A stretch of 64,000 nt of DNA from Mesorhabditis belari (taxonomy: Eukaryota; Nematoda; Chromadorea; Rhabditida; Rhabditidae): NCBI GenBank assembly GCA_958450365.1, contig CAUEEP010000935.1, positions 372,001 through 436,000 on the forward strand, given 5' to 3'. Shown here piece after piece: positions 1 to 13,300 of this stretch. Every line of letters starts with the position of its first letter. Positions within the stretch are counted from its first letter, which is position 1. Both the position numbers and the translations under genes were made by a program. The notes under the pieces were generated by a model, which did not search any database, was not told the origin of the DNA, and saw only the letters and a program-made list of their open reading frames with translations.

Positions 1-230
1 GTGATGGTTTAGCGCTCAGTTTGCTTTGTTTGGAGATGTAGGTTTTGAAATTTCAAATTTCAATCAAACAATGAACAAAAATGTCTATCAAAAACCGTAA
101 TTCTTCTATTAGAACTTCTATTTCTTTTGTCGTTCTATATTTCAATTCCAAAAATTCCAAACTGTCGTTTAAATCGAGCATGTCATTTTTCAAAGCTCAT
201 TTCCTTGCTGTCTTCAACTAATGTTCGACT

Positions 231-473
231 TCAACCAACCAATGATCTTGTGACTCCAAATCGTTTTGAGGCAGCGTTGATGCTTCCTTTGGCGTACTTG
301 ATAATTTCCAATTTGGTTGAAGCATTAAAAGCTTGACACTTTCTTCCCTTAGATATAGAAAGAGCATTGCCAACTGCATCTTCTCCATTGTCAGCGTTTT
401 ATTCTTCACCAGCTGCATCTACTTGAACATCATCATGATTCTCCTCTTGCAAGTCTTCGTTCGAATGGAGCAT
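231..473 (-). pseudogene. Remnant of a Brinker/pogo-type helix-turn-helix DNA-binding domain
   Basis: Read on the minus strand from an ATG at 471-473, one frame gives an acidic leader, a TAA at 399-401, then KLEIIKYAKGSINAASKRF followed by GVTRSLVG and a TGA at 231-233. The pattern (LEII.YA....AA..FGV.RS.V) is that of the HTH found in pogo/Tigger-type transposases and Brinker-like proteins. A one-base shift after SLVG would continue into WLKSN. The two stops and the shift make it a broken copy. An acceptor-like TTTTTTTAG precedes the ATG. It lies in an intron or upstream of the visible part of the CCDC88 gene. Confidence 0.45.
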
Positions 474-591
474 ACCTAAAAAAGAACATAAATAAATAAT
501 CTTAAAACACAGTAGTAAAACCATTAAAGAAGGAAAATAATGTTTGCTATGCGCTTTGAAAAAAATGTTCGGGATGTTAAAAAGGGTGTCG

Positions 592-880
592 GAGCCTGTC
601 GTTCTATTGGAACATGTCGTTCTATTGGAGCCTGTCTTTCTATTGGAACATGTCTTTCTATTGGAACATGTCTTTCTATTGGAACATGTCGTTCTGTTAG
701 AGCATCTCGTTATATTAGAGCATCTCGTTATATTAAAGCATATCGTTCTATTGAAGCATGTTGATATGTCGTTCTATTTTTCAATACCTCCAAAAACTGT
801 CGTTCTAATCGAGCATGCCATTAGAGCATTGTCATCAATCTATTAAAGCATGTCGCTCTATTAGAGCCTGTCATTCTAAT
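592..880. repeat. Minisatellite, unit about 18 bp, degenerating to the right
   Basis: The unit AACATGTCGTTCTATTGG is repeated about nine times from 592 to 766 and decays to 880. A diverged copy of the 770-820 stretch occurs at about 118-186. Open frames across it reflect only the absence of stops in the unit. Confidence 0.8.
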
Positions 881-1326
881 AGAAGAATTACGGTAATACT
901 CATAATAAACTCTCCTCTAAACCCAAGTCCAAATAAGAATAGTAAAAGAGCAGGTGGTTTTTGTCTATGTAAACTTTGAGAGATTGCAGATCAAAACAAG
1001 GTAGATAAAAAACGTTATCTGCTATGTTTTACCTTCAATAAAACCACTAACTTCAATATTGAGATGTTCTTTTGTCTATTGTCTATTCTTTGTCTATGTT
1101 TTGTCTTGCTCTCTGTTCATTCATCCATCCATTAAATATGCAAATCACAAATGTCTCATTGTTGTCCTTTGTTGGAAATGGATATCTCTTTTCTCTTTTC
1201 TGGATCGAGATCTTATCGTGAAAATATTTCCACAAATCAAAACCCAAAAATGACATTTTTACTAGCAACGAGTCAACAATGGGGGATAAAAATTGAGAAT
1301 GAAAAATCTGTTAACAAAAATTTTAG

Positions 1327-4300
1327 AGAGCCAAACTTTGTCGAGATTCTGATTGCCACTCCATGCACTGAGCCGTCATCTCTCTGGTTAAAACAGAAGC
1401 AATTCTCCATTCTCTTGCAAGCAATTCGAAGATTTTACAAAGTAATTCACACAAATCTTATTAAATCAACTTATTAAATCAAAATTGATAGGATCGTCTG
1501 AATCAACTCATTGTAATGACCCTGCCAGAGATTCCGCTGATTGTACGAAATCCAACAGCTGGTAAGTCTAAAGCATTCTTTCTATTTTTGTTATCGCAAC
1601 TTTTCTTGCTGTCAGTTGATTAGCAAAAGCTGTCAGTTGATTAGCTATTCAGTTCATGCGTTTTAATCATCTCCATTAATTGCTTTGAAATCTCAATCTT
1701 TCCAAATGATCATCAGAAAGATTTTTTCTTTTTATTCAATCTGAGGGCACTCCCTTGATTGGAATGAAAAACGAAAGAAAGCAAAAGATTGAAAGAATGT
1801 AGAATGGTTTTCCTTTTCTCATCTTAACCGATTTCTTCTGTATTCTTCTCTTGATCGTAAAGGCATTGCGTGTATGAGATGGGAAGGAAAATGTGAAGAG
1901 AATGGAAAAGAATGGAAAGAAAGAGATGGCTTTCATCCATCAACCACCAACAACACGGTCTTTTTCTTTTCGAAACTTACGGTTATTTCTCTCTTCCGAG
2001 ATTTTTGCACAATCTTGCATTAGGAAATCATTGAACGGTTTTGACTGAATCTTTACCATTCTTTCATTGTTTTCCCCAACGTTAACAACTTTACAACAAC
2101 AACAACAACAACAACAACTTTAAGTTACTTTTTTGAAAATTATTGCTGTGACTTGCCTAGAAATACTTATGGAAAACGCTGTGACACTGTGGATAAATTT
2201 AGTTTATCACAAACTCTCGTTAAGCTTTCAAAACGAAATGTGATTCTAATAAAGTAGTAAAGGAATTGAGAAAAGGTAGATAAGTAATTGTTTCTTTGGA
2301 ATCTGCATAGGTGTCTAACTTTCCAAAACCTGACTCGAGAAGCCAATGAATGAGCAAATGAGCAAGCAAAGCAAGCAAGTATTCCCAATCTTTTGCTGAA
2401 ATTTTGGCAATAGAGAAGAGTGAAAGGTTCTAATGAATGACACAAAGGAAAAAGGAGGACCAGATTTGTCTCCTCTTTAACCCCTTGGTATGAAGGAAAG
2501 GCCAAAAGGCCAAAAGGACAAAAGGACAAAAGAGTTAGTGTAAAATTTAGAGGGGATGCGCGGAATTCTCCTCTCTTTTGATATTTGGTCTGGGAAAAGG
2601 GGTTCCATTTCCCTAATGTAACCCCCGAACGGATCAAATGTTAAAAGATCCCGGAAAACATTCTTTGTACCATCCGGTGGCATTCGGAGCCACACGTGCT
2701 ACTCGAATTTCTTGCTATTAGACAACTCGTTTCACTGTTGAAAGTGATTAGTCAAGGAATTATTGTACTTTCTTTGAAGTGTATTTTGGAGAACTCATCG
2801 TGGCCCTTTCAGAACAAGATCCAGATCATCTTGTAGAGAATTCCACGGGGAATCCGATATAGTTTTTAGTTTCTAATGAATGACATTCTAATTTTTCCCT
2901 TCGAATGCAATCTGTAATGCTGGCAAAAACGGCAAAAACGCTTTTGGCTTCCTTTTGGCGTCTATTTGAGGCGTCCAGACACTCGCCTTAAACGTTCCCT
3001 GGTGGTGTAGTGGATAAGAGACTTGTTTCAAAGGCTAGCCACCCAAACTTTTACTCGGGTTCAATTCTTTCTACAACTATAACTTTTGCTTTTTGTTTAT
3101 TAGGTCTTTCCATGCTTAATTTTGTTTTCTTTTTGTTTTCTTTTTATTTTTTATCGTATATTTAAATATAGATAGTTCGGGAAGATTTATTTGAACAAAA
3201 AGAATAAACAAAACTCTTTAACACACTTTTGGTAGCGATTTTCATTTTTAAATGTGTAAATCCAGCGAATTTCAAATTTATTTGCAAAGTTTATTTATAG
3301 GCAAAGTCAAATTTGACATAAACATACCGTATTTCTTCGAATAGAAGACCGGGTAAAGAGTATGATCGCGTACTCCTGCGTAGCAGCCCTTTTTAAAATT
3401 CCTTTTCGGCATAAAAGCTTTCAATCAAGTGCTATAGAGCTGGAAAATGGCTCAAAAATACGACATGAGCTAACAGATTTTTGAGCCATTTTCCAGCTCT
3501 ATAGCACTTGATTGAAAGTTTTTATGCAGAAAAGAAATTTTAAAAAGGGCTGCTACGCAGGAGTACGTGATGCTACTCTTTACCCGGTCTTCTAAGAAAT
3601 ACGGTATGCTAATAAAGCAAAGGATTGACAGCCAAAAAAGCCAAAACATTTCCCTTAACTTTTTCCACCATTGAAACACCACAATTTTTCATAAACCATC
3701 GGCTGCCAAAAGGATCCACAAAAATTAGAGCCTTCAGTGATGCATTGTGTGTATGGTGTGCCTTCAAAGGGTAGTCCTTCTCACTCTTTTTCCTCATCAA
3801 AATGGCCATTCATCCATCCATTCCTTTTCCCAACTCTACACCAAGGCCGATTCCCCTTTCATTCTTTCGTTCTTTCGTTCTTTCATTCTTTCATTCTTTC
3901 ATTGTCCCCTCCAGGCCGGATTTCTCTTTCCTTACCCACCAATCCGCACTTTTCGTGTGATACTCGGCCTTGTTACTTTTGCGAGCTTTCAAAGCCTGTT
4001 TCAAATTTTTGAATAGAGTTCTTTGAATAGAAAAAAATGTTGTAAACCTTTTAAGCTTTTTTGTGAGTTTTGTCTAGAATAAGCTTTACTTTATAAACTA
4101 TTTCTAAAAAGAAACTGAAAAATGAGATCATTAGCAATGAGATCATTATCAATGAGATCATTATCAATGAGATCATTAGCAATGAGATCATTAGCAATGA
4201 GATCATTAGCAATGAGATCATTTCTTTGAGATCATTTCTTTCTTAGCACCAATCGGGCTAAAGTTTTCATTTCCCAAATCTTAAGGGTGGTGATTAGCAA

Positions 4301-7300
4301 TTGGTGCAAGGTCATTTCAAATAAAAGCATCAACAAAAGAAATCAGAAACATTTGAATTATAGAAAAGAAAAGAAATCCTTATCATTGATGCCTTTCTCT
4401 TTTTCTCTGAATATATTTCTCAAGAGTGATCAACAAAAGAGAAGAGATGCCCGGTACCATTCCGCGTCAATCGGCCATTTCTATCAAAGAGAGAGAATAA
4501 GGAGATGTCCATACATTAGGAAAAGGAAAAGAAAAGAATTCTTTCTTTTGCTTTTCTCTATTCTATCACCTAGTTTTATCCCAATTTCTCTTCGATCTAC
4601 AAGAAATGATCAACATTGGTACCTTTTCCCCCACAAATCTCTGTTTTATTGCTAATCATAATCATTTGATGGTTGTCAATTGGCGTTTTCAGTGTTTTTG
4701 ATTACTACCAACATTACGGCCAACCGATGTGTACTAATGACGATTATTTTTCGTCTCAACTGTTTTTAAGGCCTTTTTTTTGATTCATTTCGCAGAAAGT
4801 TCAATACTTTGTACTAGTTTTCAAGAGGAGATTCAGGGCTATCGAATGAGTATAATAGTTTAGTTGAATTTACATCTCTGAATTGTTTCTCTTTGAATTT
4901 ACAACAAATTATCAGTAAAACAGTTAACGACTACGCGACTGTACGCCTAAAATACGTCGTCATCGTGTCGTGTACGCGCCCCGCCCCCCTTGTCATTGGC
5001 GATCAAACTTTAAGCTCAAATATCTTAGTGTTGAGCTGTCCAATTTAAATATTTTTATTCCAATCGGCAGAGAAAGACTTGGCGCATCTAATGACGTCAA
5101 GAATATTGAAATTGAACAGCTCAACACCAAGAAATTTGAGCTCAAAGTTGGATTGCCAATGGGAAAAGGGGTGGGGCGCGTACGCGACGCGACGACGTGT
5201 TTTGAATTTTTGAAATATTTTGTATTTTGAAAAGGGGCGGGGCGACGGGCCTTTTATACGCGCCCCGCCTTCTTTGCCATTGGTAATCCAACTTTGAGCT
5301 CAAATATCTTGGTGTGGGGCTGTCCAATTTAAATATTTTTATACCAATCGGCAGAGAAAGCCTTGGAGCATCTAATGAGATCAAGAATATTGAAATTGGA
5401 AAGCCCAACACCAAGATTTTTAAGCTGAAAGTTGGATTGCCAATGGCATCGCTTATCTAAGTGTCCGATAACCTCGTGTTAAAGACGAGCGCACTTTTTT
5501 ACATTGCTGTACCAATCACTGAATATTTTCACATTTACATGAAATATTTTGCCCTACAATATCCACCACATCCGTCACATATTAGCAAGTGTGAAGTGAG
5601 TGAGGGAAAGAAGCGAAAGCCGTGGTCCAAAACAAATATCCCCACTCGTTTTTTTCACTCCTCCCCAAATTCCTCCCAAATCTCTGAATCTTCTGCATCT
5701 TTCTTTTTTTGTTTCTTTTTCATTTTCTCATTCAATTCTCCCCTCAATCTACAGTTCTCTTTCGATTCGCCGAGAAATATTTGCATGCGTCGAGTGTTTG
5801 CATATCATATGCCAGCCCCGGCCATCCCCCCGTCAACATTTCCACAACTTCAACATTTCCAAAATTATTCACTTCTTTTACATCCAAAAACCTTTCTTCG
5901 CATTTCTTGGCATCATATTCGATTTTAAAAGTTTTACTCTTTTACTTTAGTTTTTAAAGAAATATGATGCATTGCACTTATTCCAAATATTCCAAATATT
6001 CCAAATCTTCCAAATAATCCTATTTACGACTTCTTTTCTTTCAGAAATGAGTTGTATTTCCGGTGGATTGACCCTATTTCTTCAAGGTACTTAAAGTATC
6101 GCACACATCATTCGCTTGCCAGCTGAAAAACTCGCCTAAGACCGGGTTTTTCTGGCATAGTTTCTTATCGTCGTGGCGCAAGTTGTCTACGGTCTAGTTG
6201 AGCGCGGTTGTCTACGGTCTACAGCACCCGGGTTCGACCCCCCCCCGTAGTGCCACTCGATTTTGTTTTTTTAAATTTCGATTTTAAATGGCACAACTAT
6301 TCTTAAATTTTGAGATTTTTTAAAGAAATTTCAGCTTTTTGGCTTAAAGCTTTTTTGACTCAAAGACGGCTGAAAAGCCTGTACAAACGGAGGGACAGAC
6401 AGACAGTGCTCTTTTATATATAGTAGATTGAATTATTCTATTTTAATGGTGTCTATCAAGAAGTTCTAAAGTTTTTGGTAATGGTACCCTAATTATTTGC
6501 CTAGATTCTAATGGTTGTTTGATGGGAGTATTGAACGGGAAAGTGTTGGTGTGACCTGAGGGGATAAGAAGGGGGAAAAGAGGGATGCCTGAGGGAAAGA
6601 GGGTGAGAGATCGATGAGAGAAGGCATGGGGTCATTGGCAATGAATAAGGGGCACAGATTGCACAAATAGAAGCAAAAGGTGGAGATGAGAAGAAAAGAA
6701 AGAGAAGAGAAAAGAGATCGCGCTACAGGTGATCAAGATTATGGGCATCGGCGAGCGGATATTGGCTTTATGAAAAGCAAAGTTTTTGAAAAGATTAAAG
6801 CTTTAGAATGAAGATAAAACTACTAGCTAGCTTTATAAAGCTACTAGCTACCTATTAATAAAGCCATTATCTATCATTTATCTATATTTTCTTTTCCTTT
6901 TCTTTTCTTATATTTCTGAGCAATCGACATACTATTTGCAATATCTCATATAACAACAGACCTCTCCTCCAATTCTCTACCCCTCACCGCTCGAAGATAT
7001 TTACATTCCAAAGACTTTTTGTCATTTCTTGGTTCTGTACCTTTCTATAAATTGAAATTAAACATTTCTTTGTTCCCAATTTGTTCCCAATATTTTCCTT
7101 TTGTTGAATCCACTATTTGTGAACTCAATTATGAGAATTGCTTTCCCTTTTACGCAAATGATTAAAGCGTTTGTTTGAGCGTAGTTGAGATATGGAGGAG
7201 AAGAGAAGAGTCGTCAAACTCCGTGGTTGAGCATTCTATTCGGTGAATGCATATGAAATTGCTAATCCATATAGATTTTTGTTCACCAAAGCAGCTATCT

Positions 7301-10300
7301 AATTTCTGTTTGGTTAGAATGAAAAGTTATAATCTTAAGCTAATAACAACCAGGCAACTTTTTGTATTTGACTTTTTTCTGAGCATTCAAGTCAACTAAA
7401 CTTTGATTTTCTTTTAAGCCAAAATTCTATTAGCTTTTTCGCTTTTTATTAGCTTTTTATTGAAAACGCTAATGAAAATCATGATTGTTTGAAATATTTT
7501 GTTCCACAGTTGGAATTTTTTTTCAACAAAGCTAATTATTGCATAACTTTTCACTGGAAACAAATCATAAAAGAACTTTTTCGAATCTGGTGATTGGTTA
7601 GGGAAAATCTGGAAAAATTTAGCCATTCAATATTCAATAAAATTTAGCCCCCAATAATTTGATCTTAAATTTTAGATCTTTACTTTTGAACACCTTTCAG
7701 ACATTTTAGCATGGGTTTTCCTCTATTTTCTCACCTCTAAAGTGGGCCATCGGTTCTGGGAACGACGCGTTGATTGAACAATGCTTTTCCCACGCTCACT
7801 GCACTCACTAGCCTTTACAGAATCGTCTTGTTCACTATTGAAAGTCAGAGATTTGAACTGTGAATAATAATTTGAATATCTGTTCTTTAATTTATGAAAA
7901 ACTCAGCTTTTCAATCGATCTCTTCTAATCCTTTTAACTATTGATGTGCGGTTTTAAGGGGTTGGCACGGCGCGCTTTTTATAGCGTGGATGTGCTACCG
8001 TACCCGGCACAAAATTCCCCTTTTGCCATTCTTTTTATTTTCTTTTATTCCATGATGGAGTCGGAAACTTTGTTCGGCTTTTATGTCTAGTTTCGCTAGT
8101 TTAAACGCTAGTTAATTCTAGTTCGCTAGTTTAACGCTAGTTAATTCTAGTTCACTAGTTTAAACGCTAGTTAATTCTAGTTTCGCTAAGTTTTCTTCCC
8201 CCTTCGATCATGTTATTAATAATCTATTCTGTTTCGTGGCGCGTTTTTAAAGTACTCTCTCTCCCCTCGTTTGTTCCAATATTTTTATATTATTTGCCCA
8301 TAGTTTGTTGTTTAAAATTAGGGTTTTAGTTTTATTTCGTTTTCTTTTCGGCTCCTTTCACTTCATTGTTTTGAATCCGTTCACATCTGCTGTATAAACT
8401 CAACTTAACCAATTCCTTTTAAATAAAAAGCAAATCTAAATGACGGCGCCATCTTGTTATTTCGTCTTGGTTTTTGTGTCAAATCATTTTAGAAAAGGGT
8501 TGGTGAGGGAGGTAGTTGCTAATTGTTGATTAGTCATCCTTTTTTTCTCTTTCTTTGATGTGAAATGACGTAAAGGACATAAAATTTGCATCTCGGGCAT
8601 TCTTGTTGAGAAAACTGGTGTTAAGGAAAAATCGAGGAAAGAGAGAAATGAAATGAACAATGGGAGTGCCCCTTTTCTCGAGTCATCTAACCCAATGAGT
8701 AATTGAGCTGATCGAAAACCTTTTATAGATTAAACGGGTTGGCAAAGATTTTTGAAATTCTTGTCCCTTTTCCCGTTTTAAAGCTCATAGATCTTGTTTT
8801 AGCCCAATCTCGAATCATTTCCAAGCTGCTTCATACCCTAAACAGCTTTCAGCAACACTCTAGGTAGAATTGCAAGAGATTCTCGCGACGTGACTGATCG
8901 GTGAATCGTTGATTCCGTTTCTGCTTCCATTGTCGATTTTTTTCTTTCTTTTCTCTTTTCTTCTCAATGGATTGTGTGTTGTGTGTGCCGGAGCAGACCG
9001 ATTTTCCGGCGGTGGCACGCGCGTTTGCGGATTTACGAGAGAAAAGGAGGGAAAGTGAAAAGAATAAATAACAATAGAAAATAACAAAAAGTTTCGTTAG
9101 GCATATTGTATGAGATATTTCAGCTAAGAAATAGAATAGGATTTGATGTAAGTGAAAAGATCTATGTTGGATTGCACAAATACGCGAGCATTTACGGTTT
9201 TAGATATTCTTGTTCAAGTTCTTGTTCTTGTTCAAGCTAAAATTGTTGAATTGCTAGTTGAAAAAGCTTGAAACAATTGCTTTGCTATACTTTCTCTTCA
9301 TCTAAAGTACTTAAAAATTATCAAAAGTCAATATAAAAAGGGCCCAGATTAACAAAAAAAACTAGCTTGATCAAGGAAAGAAAAAGCTTCTTTTCCCCTA
9401 TCCAATCACTGAATCAACCTCGGCCCTGCCAGTCTTTTTGTCCTTTTCAACCTTCAAACAATGCCACTCTTTCCACTACACCTAGACTTCGTGATTTGAA
9501 TTCTTTTTGTTTTAAGCAACAAAAGTTTAATCTTATTTTCGCAATTTGCTATTTTACTTTCAAAAAAATGACTCAAGTTTCAAGTTGTTTCGGACTTTCA
9601 ATTCTCGAATCTGTTCTACTTTTTACGCGTTACTCCATCAATAAGAGGCATACATGCACGTGGAATAGGAAAGCAATTCGAATAGTCGTTTGTCTGTTGT
9701 TTGTCAAACGGTTTTCATTTCTTTTCTTTGTCTTTTTCTCCACTTTTTTTCTCTCTTTCATTCTTCAAGGGCTTCTACCGGAAAGTGCCCAAAATCCCAC
9801 CCCAAAAAAGTGCTTGCAAAACCACTTTCCCTCCAACTCGTCGAGGGGAAATCATTGGGGAAATGATCAAGAGACATCTGGCTATGAATCACAATTTTTC
9901 TTGTTTTATCATCAGAATATCTTCAGTATCAGATGATGAATCGCAATCGTTTTTCATTTTTTTCAACTTTTATTCAGTTTTGCATTTTTTTTCCTTCACT
10001 ATTATATTTTTTCGTTTTCTTCGCTGTTATTTTATACTTTTTTTAGCAAATCAATATATTTTTAGATCATACACATACTTTTTACACATCTTTTTGATAA
10101 GATCCTTGTCCAACAGTTGTTCTTTTTTCAGGCATAGATTTGAGAACTTTCTTCTCCACATAGGAACTTTTATGAAACGTATGCTTGCAATAGTTACTCA
10201 AAGATCTTTGGAATGTTTGTGGAAACCCAAGAATCTCCTCTTTTTCTTTTAAAGCAACCGGGTGAACGGGGTTGAGGCTGAGGGAAGAGAAGGGAAGAGA

Positions 10301-13300
10301 AGGGGACTGTGTCCAGACCTGCCAAAGTGTGAACAGATCGAATGGGGGAAAAGATTGAAGGAATTGATGGGAGAAACCTGTTCGAATAGTGAACTCTAAC
10401 CTCTTCGTCGTTGAATTTGACTCCTGACGATCACCATTTTCATGACGAAACAACTTTGTCAAAATACAATTTTGTATTTGGTTTATACTAATTTGAGACT
10501 TGTTAACGAGTTTTTTTAAACAAAATTGTAATGGAGATCAGATTTTGTGACCTTTATTTCTTCACTTTCCTATAAAAAAACTTCTCATCCATCCATTTTC
10601 TCTCAGTTTTCGATCAGAATCTCTTTTGTGATCGAGTTTTTCTCTCGTTTTTCTTTCTTTTTTCTTTCTTTTGTATATGTAAATGTGTTTAGGGGTTGAC
10701 TCTCGTGAAACCAAATGTGAAACTGAAAAAGAAATGTGGGGTTAAGCAAAGAGGAAGGAAAAGCTAAAGGAGGTGAATCCATGGGAAACACCAAATCAAC
10801 GAAGAAATGGAAAAGAAAAAGAAAAAGAATTGGATGTGAAAGAGAGAAAAGAGAACGGGCAAGGTCACCAATTGTTGATGGAATGGATTTTGTTTGAATT
10901 TGAATAGCTTTACCTACCTTTTACGAAGTTACGATAGTTTCATTTATATTTTCATATTTTCGAAGTTCACAGGCCTCATTTAGCACATTTAACACAATTC
11001 TTTTACATCAAAACCTTTCTTGGCATTATTTCTTGATCACATTATATTCTATTTTAAAAGTTTTACTTTAGATTTCCTTTAGATTACTTTAGATTACTTT
11101 AGATTACCTTTAGATTACCTTTAAATTACTTTAGATTTCGTTTTACTTTAGATTTCCTTTAGATTACTTTAGATTTCGTTTTACTTTACTTTAGATTTCG
11201 TTTAACTTTAGATTTTCGATGCAAAATTTATTAAAATAGGCTTTACTTTTTCTTGAGCTTCTTGAACAAATTTCTCCAAATATCGCCAAATTTTCCCTAT
11301 AATATTTCCCCTTAAATCCATTATTTTGTCTATCATTTTTCTCTCCAAATATTGATCCTATTGAAACATTTCCTTTTTTTTCACAAAAGACATTGTATTC
11401 TGTTTGTGAATGCGATTTTTCACGCATTTTTTTCTGATTCAGATATTTTGGGTAACCCGAGAGCTACAACTAAAATTCTAGAGCTCCAGCCAGAGCTCTA
11501 GAATTTTAGTCTAGCTAGCGTTCTAGCCAGAGCTCTAGCTTCTGACTGTTACAATTATTATTCCTATTTTTTAGCAATAGATTTTCTTTATCAAAAAGCA
11601 ATAGATTTTTCTTAAAATTCCAAATTTCTATGGGGATATTAGTGCAGAAAATAAGGGGTTCTTTATGACTTGTTCACTCTTCTTTTTCACTTTTCTTATT
11701 TCTCTTTCTTTTTGCCCCCTTTCCCGCTCATCTTTTTGCCTGTTTGAAAACCGAGTGAATGTGTAAAATGTCGTATGTTCTGGGGTTTCAAATATGCAAA
11801 AGATTCTCTCGTATCTCATCCATTTCTCGTATTTCATATCGTGTTTTTGGGGTATCTTTCCCCATCAACCACATTATCTCTTTTGCTCTTCAATTTGAGA
11901 TTTGACAGGTGCTCGCTAATCTAAAGCTAGCTTCTGACATTTTTAGAATTTATCTTATTATATAATTTAGCTTATTATATAATTTCTTTGCTTGACTTGA
12001 TGATTAAAACTGCCCCGATATTTCATTTTCAGTCATTTCTCCAATCAATTTAATTTTTCTCTATCAATTTGCTCAATTTTCAGATGTTTGTGGCCGTGAA
12101 TTGCATCGTTTTTCTCTACTGATTCTTGGTTGTGCTGTACAGTGTGAGAAAAGGAAAATTTTCATTGAACGAATACAAAAACTCGATCAGAAAACGCAAG
12201 AGGGATTGGCTAAGCAAATTGCAAAGGTTTGAATTTAATTGGAAACTTTTGAAATTGAAATTGAAAGTCATAAAAATGAAAATTTCTTTTAGCTTACAAA
12301 AGGCTCAACACACGTGATCTCGCCGAGAAGTTTGGAGGTGGAAAACGAGGAGAATTTACGCATCTTGGTCGAGAGATTGATTCGAGAAAGAGACGACTAC
12401 GCGGCCTCTCATCTCGAAATGGTTCATGAACATGTAAGGGTAACTGAATTTAATCTGAGATGATAATCTGATATGATTGATAAGCTTAGAATCATCGTTG
12501 CAATGGGGGATTTCAGGAATCGGATGAGGGCAGCAGTACCACGGGCACAAATTCTTTGAATGGAGACATCCCACAGAGAAAAATTTATGGTGAGTGTTTT
12601 GGAGCAGTTAAAACTTGAAAATTGTCCATTTTTTGCGTTTAAATTAATCTTTTTGATTCAAAGATGATTCTAAGATCAATGTTTACGTATTTTAAGCACT
12701 TATATTGAAAGAAGTGCTTCTATTTTTCCGCAAATTCGAATTTTCTTTCAGATCGTCGTTCTCCGTCACCGACAATGTTGGATCGACACACAAATGTGGA
12801 ATTGGCGTCAATCAAGGCTGAAGTTAGACGACTGAGAAATGAAACGTGGGATTTAAATTTAAACGTAAAATCGCTGAAAAATTACATCTATTAGTGGTGC
12901 AGAAGTTAGTACATAAGTCATTGTTGCATAAGGTTAGCACATAAAACTTTACATTTTTTTTCCAAACGTTTTTTAAAAGTAATGCCGCCAACCAACAAAA
13001 TTTCTATTTGAACTATTAAAAAGGTTAATTGTTTCTCTGCAAAATGGTTTTTGGTAAATTCTTGAAAGTAGTTATTTTTGTGGATTTTCAAAGGCGCAAA
13101 GGCAAGCACCCAAAAGTGCTTCAATGGCTCAAGACTTCGGAGTCGCAATTTGAACACTTTCTTCAATACAAATCTATTTTTGTGCCAAAGTAAAAAAGAT
13201 AGAGCTTATTTGGTCAAATAACTCTGTAAAATTTGAAAACAATCCGTTCAGCCATTTTCTTTAAAACAGCAATTGAAATTTTTACATAAAGATGCGTTTT

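Larger units (their letters stand above)
1562..12083 (+). other. 10.5-kb intron inside the HOOK domain
   Basis: Donor G|GTAAGTC at 1561/1562 (phase 1) joins acceptor TTTCAG|AT at 12083/12084. The spliced protein keeps exactly the family's spacing of 16 residues between the NP and LGC of the HOOK domain. Inside are a tRNA-like sequence (about 3000), a foldback (3326-3605), a 15-bp minisatellite (4120), GC-capped palindromes (4975-5450), a SINE-like unit (6173-6428), minisatellites (8090, 11055) and a short inverted repeat at 11472-11508. I see no gene in the rest, which is T-rich and A-rich intronic sequence. Confidence 0.75.

Noticed and set aside
540..846. Two overlapping repeat-rich frames
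   Set aside because: 18-bp minisatellite without stops; no splice context.
5461..5957. Overlapping frames of 82-155 codons
   Set aside because: T/C-rich intronic sequence, all three frames open by composition, no motif, inside the 10.5-kb intron.
6173..6256. Functional tRNA gene
   Set aside because: The internal duplication and an extended poly-C stretch break the cloverleaf; called a SINE-like head instead.
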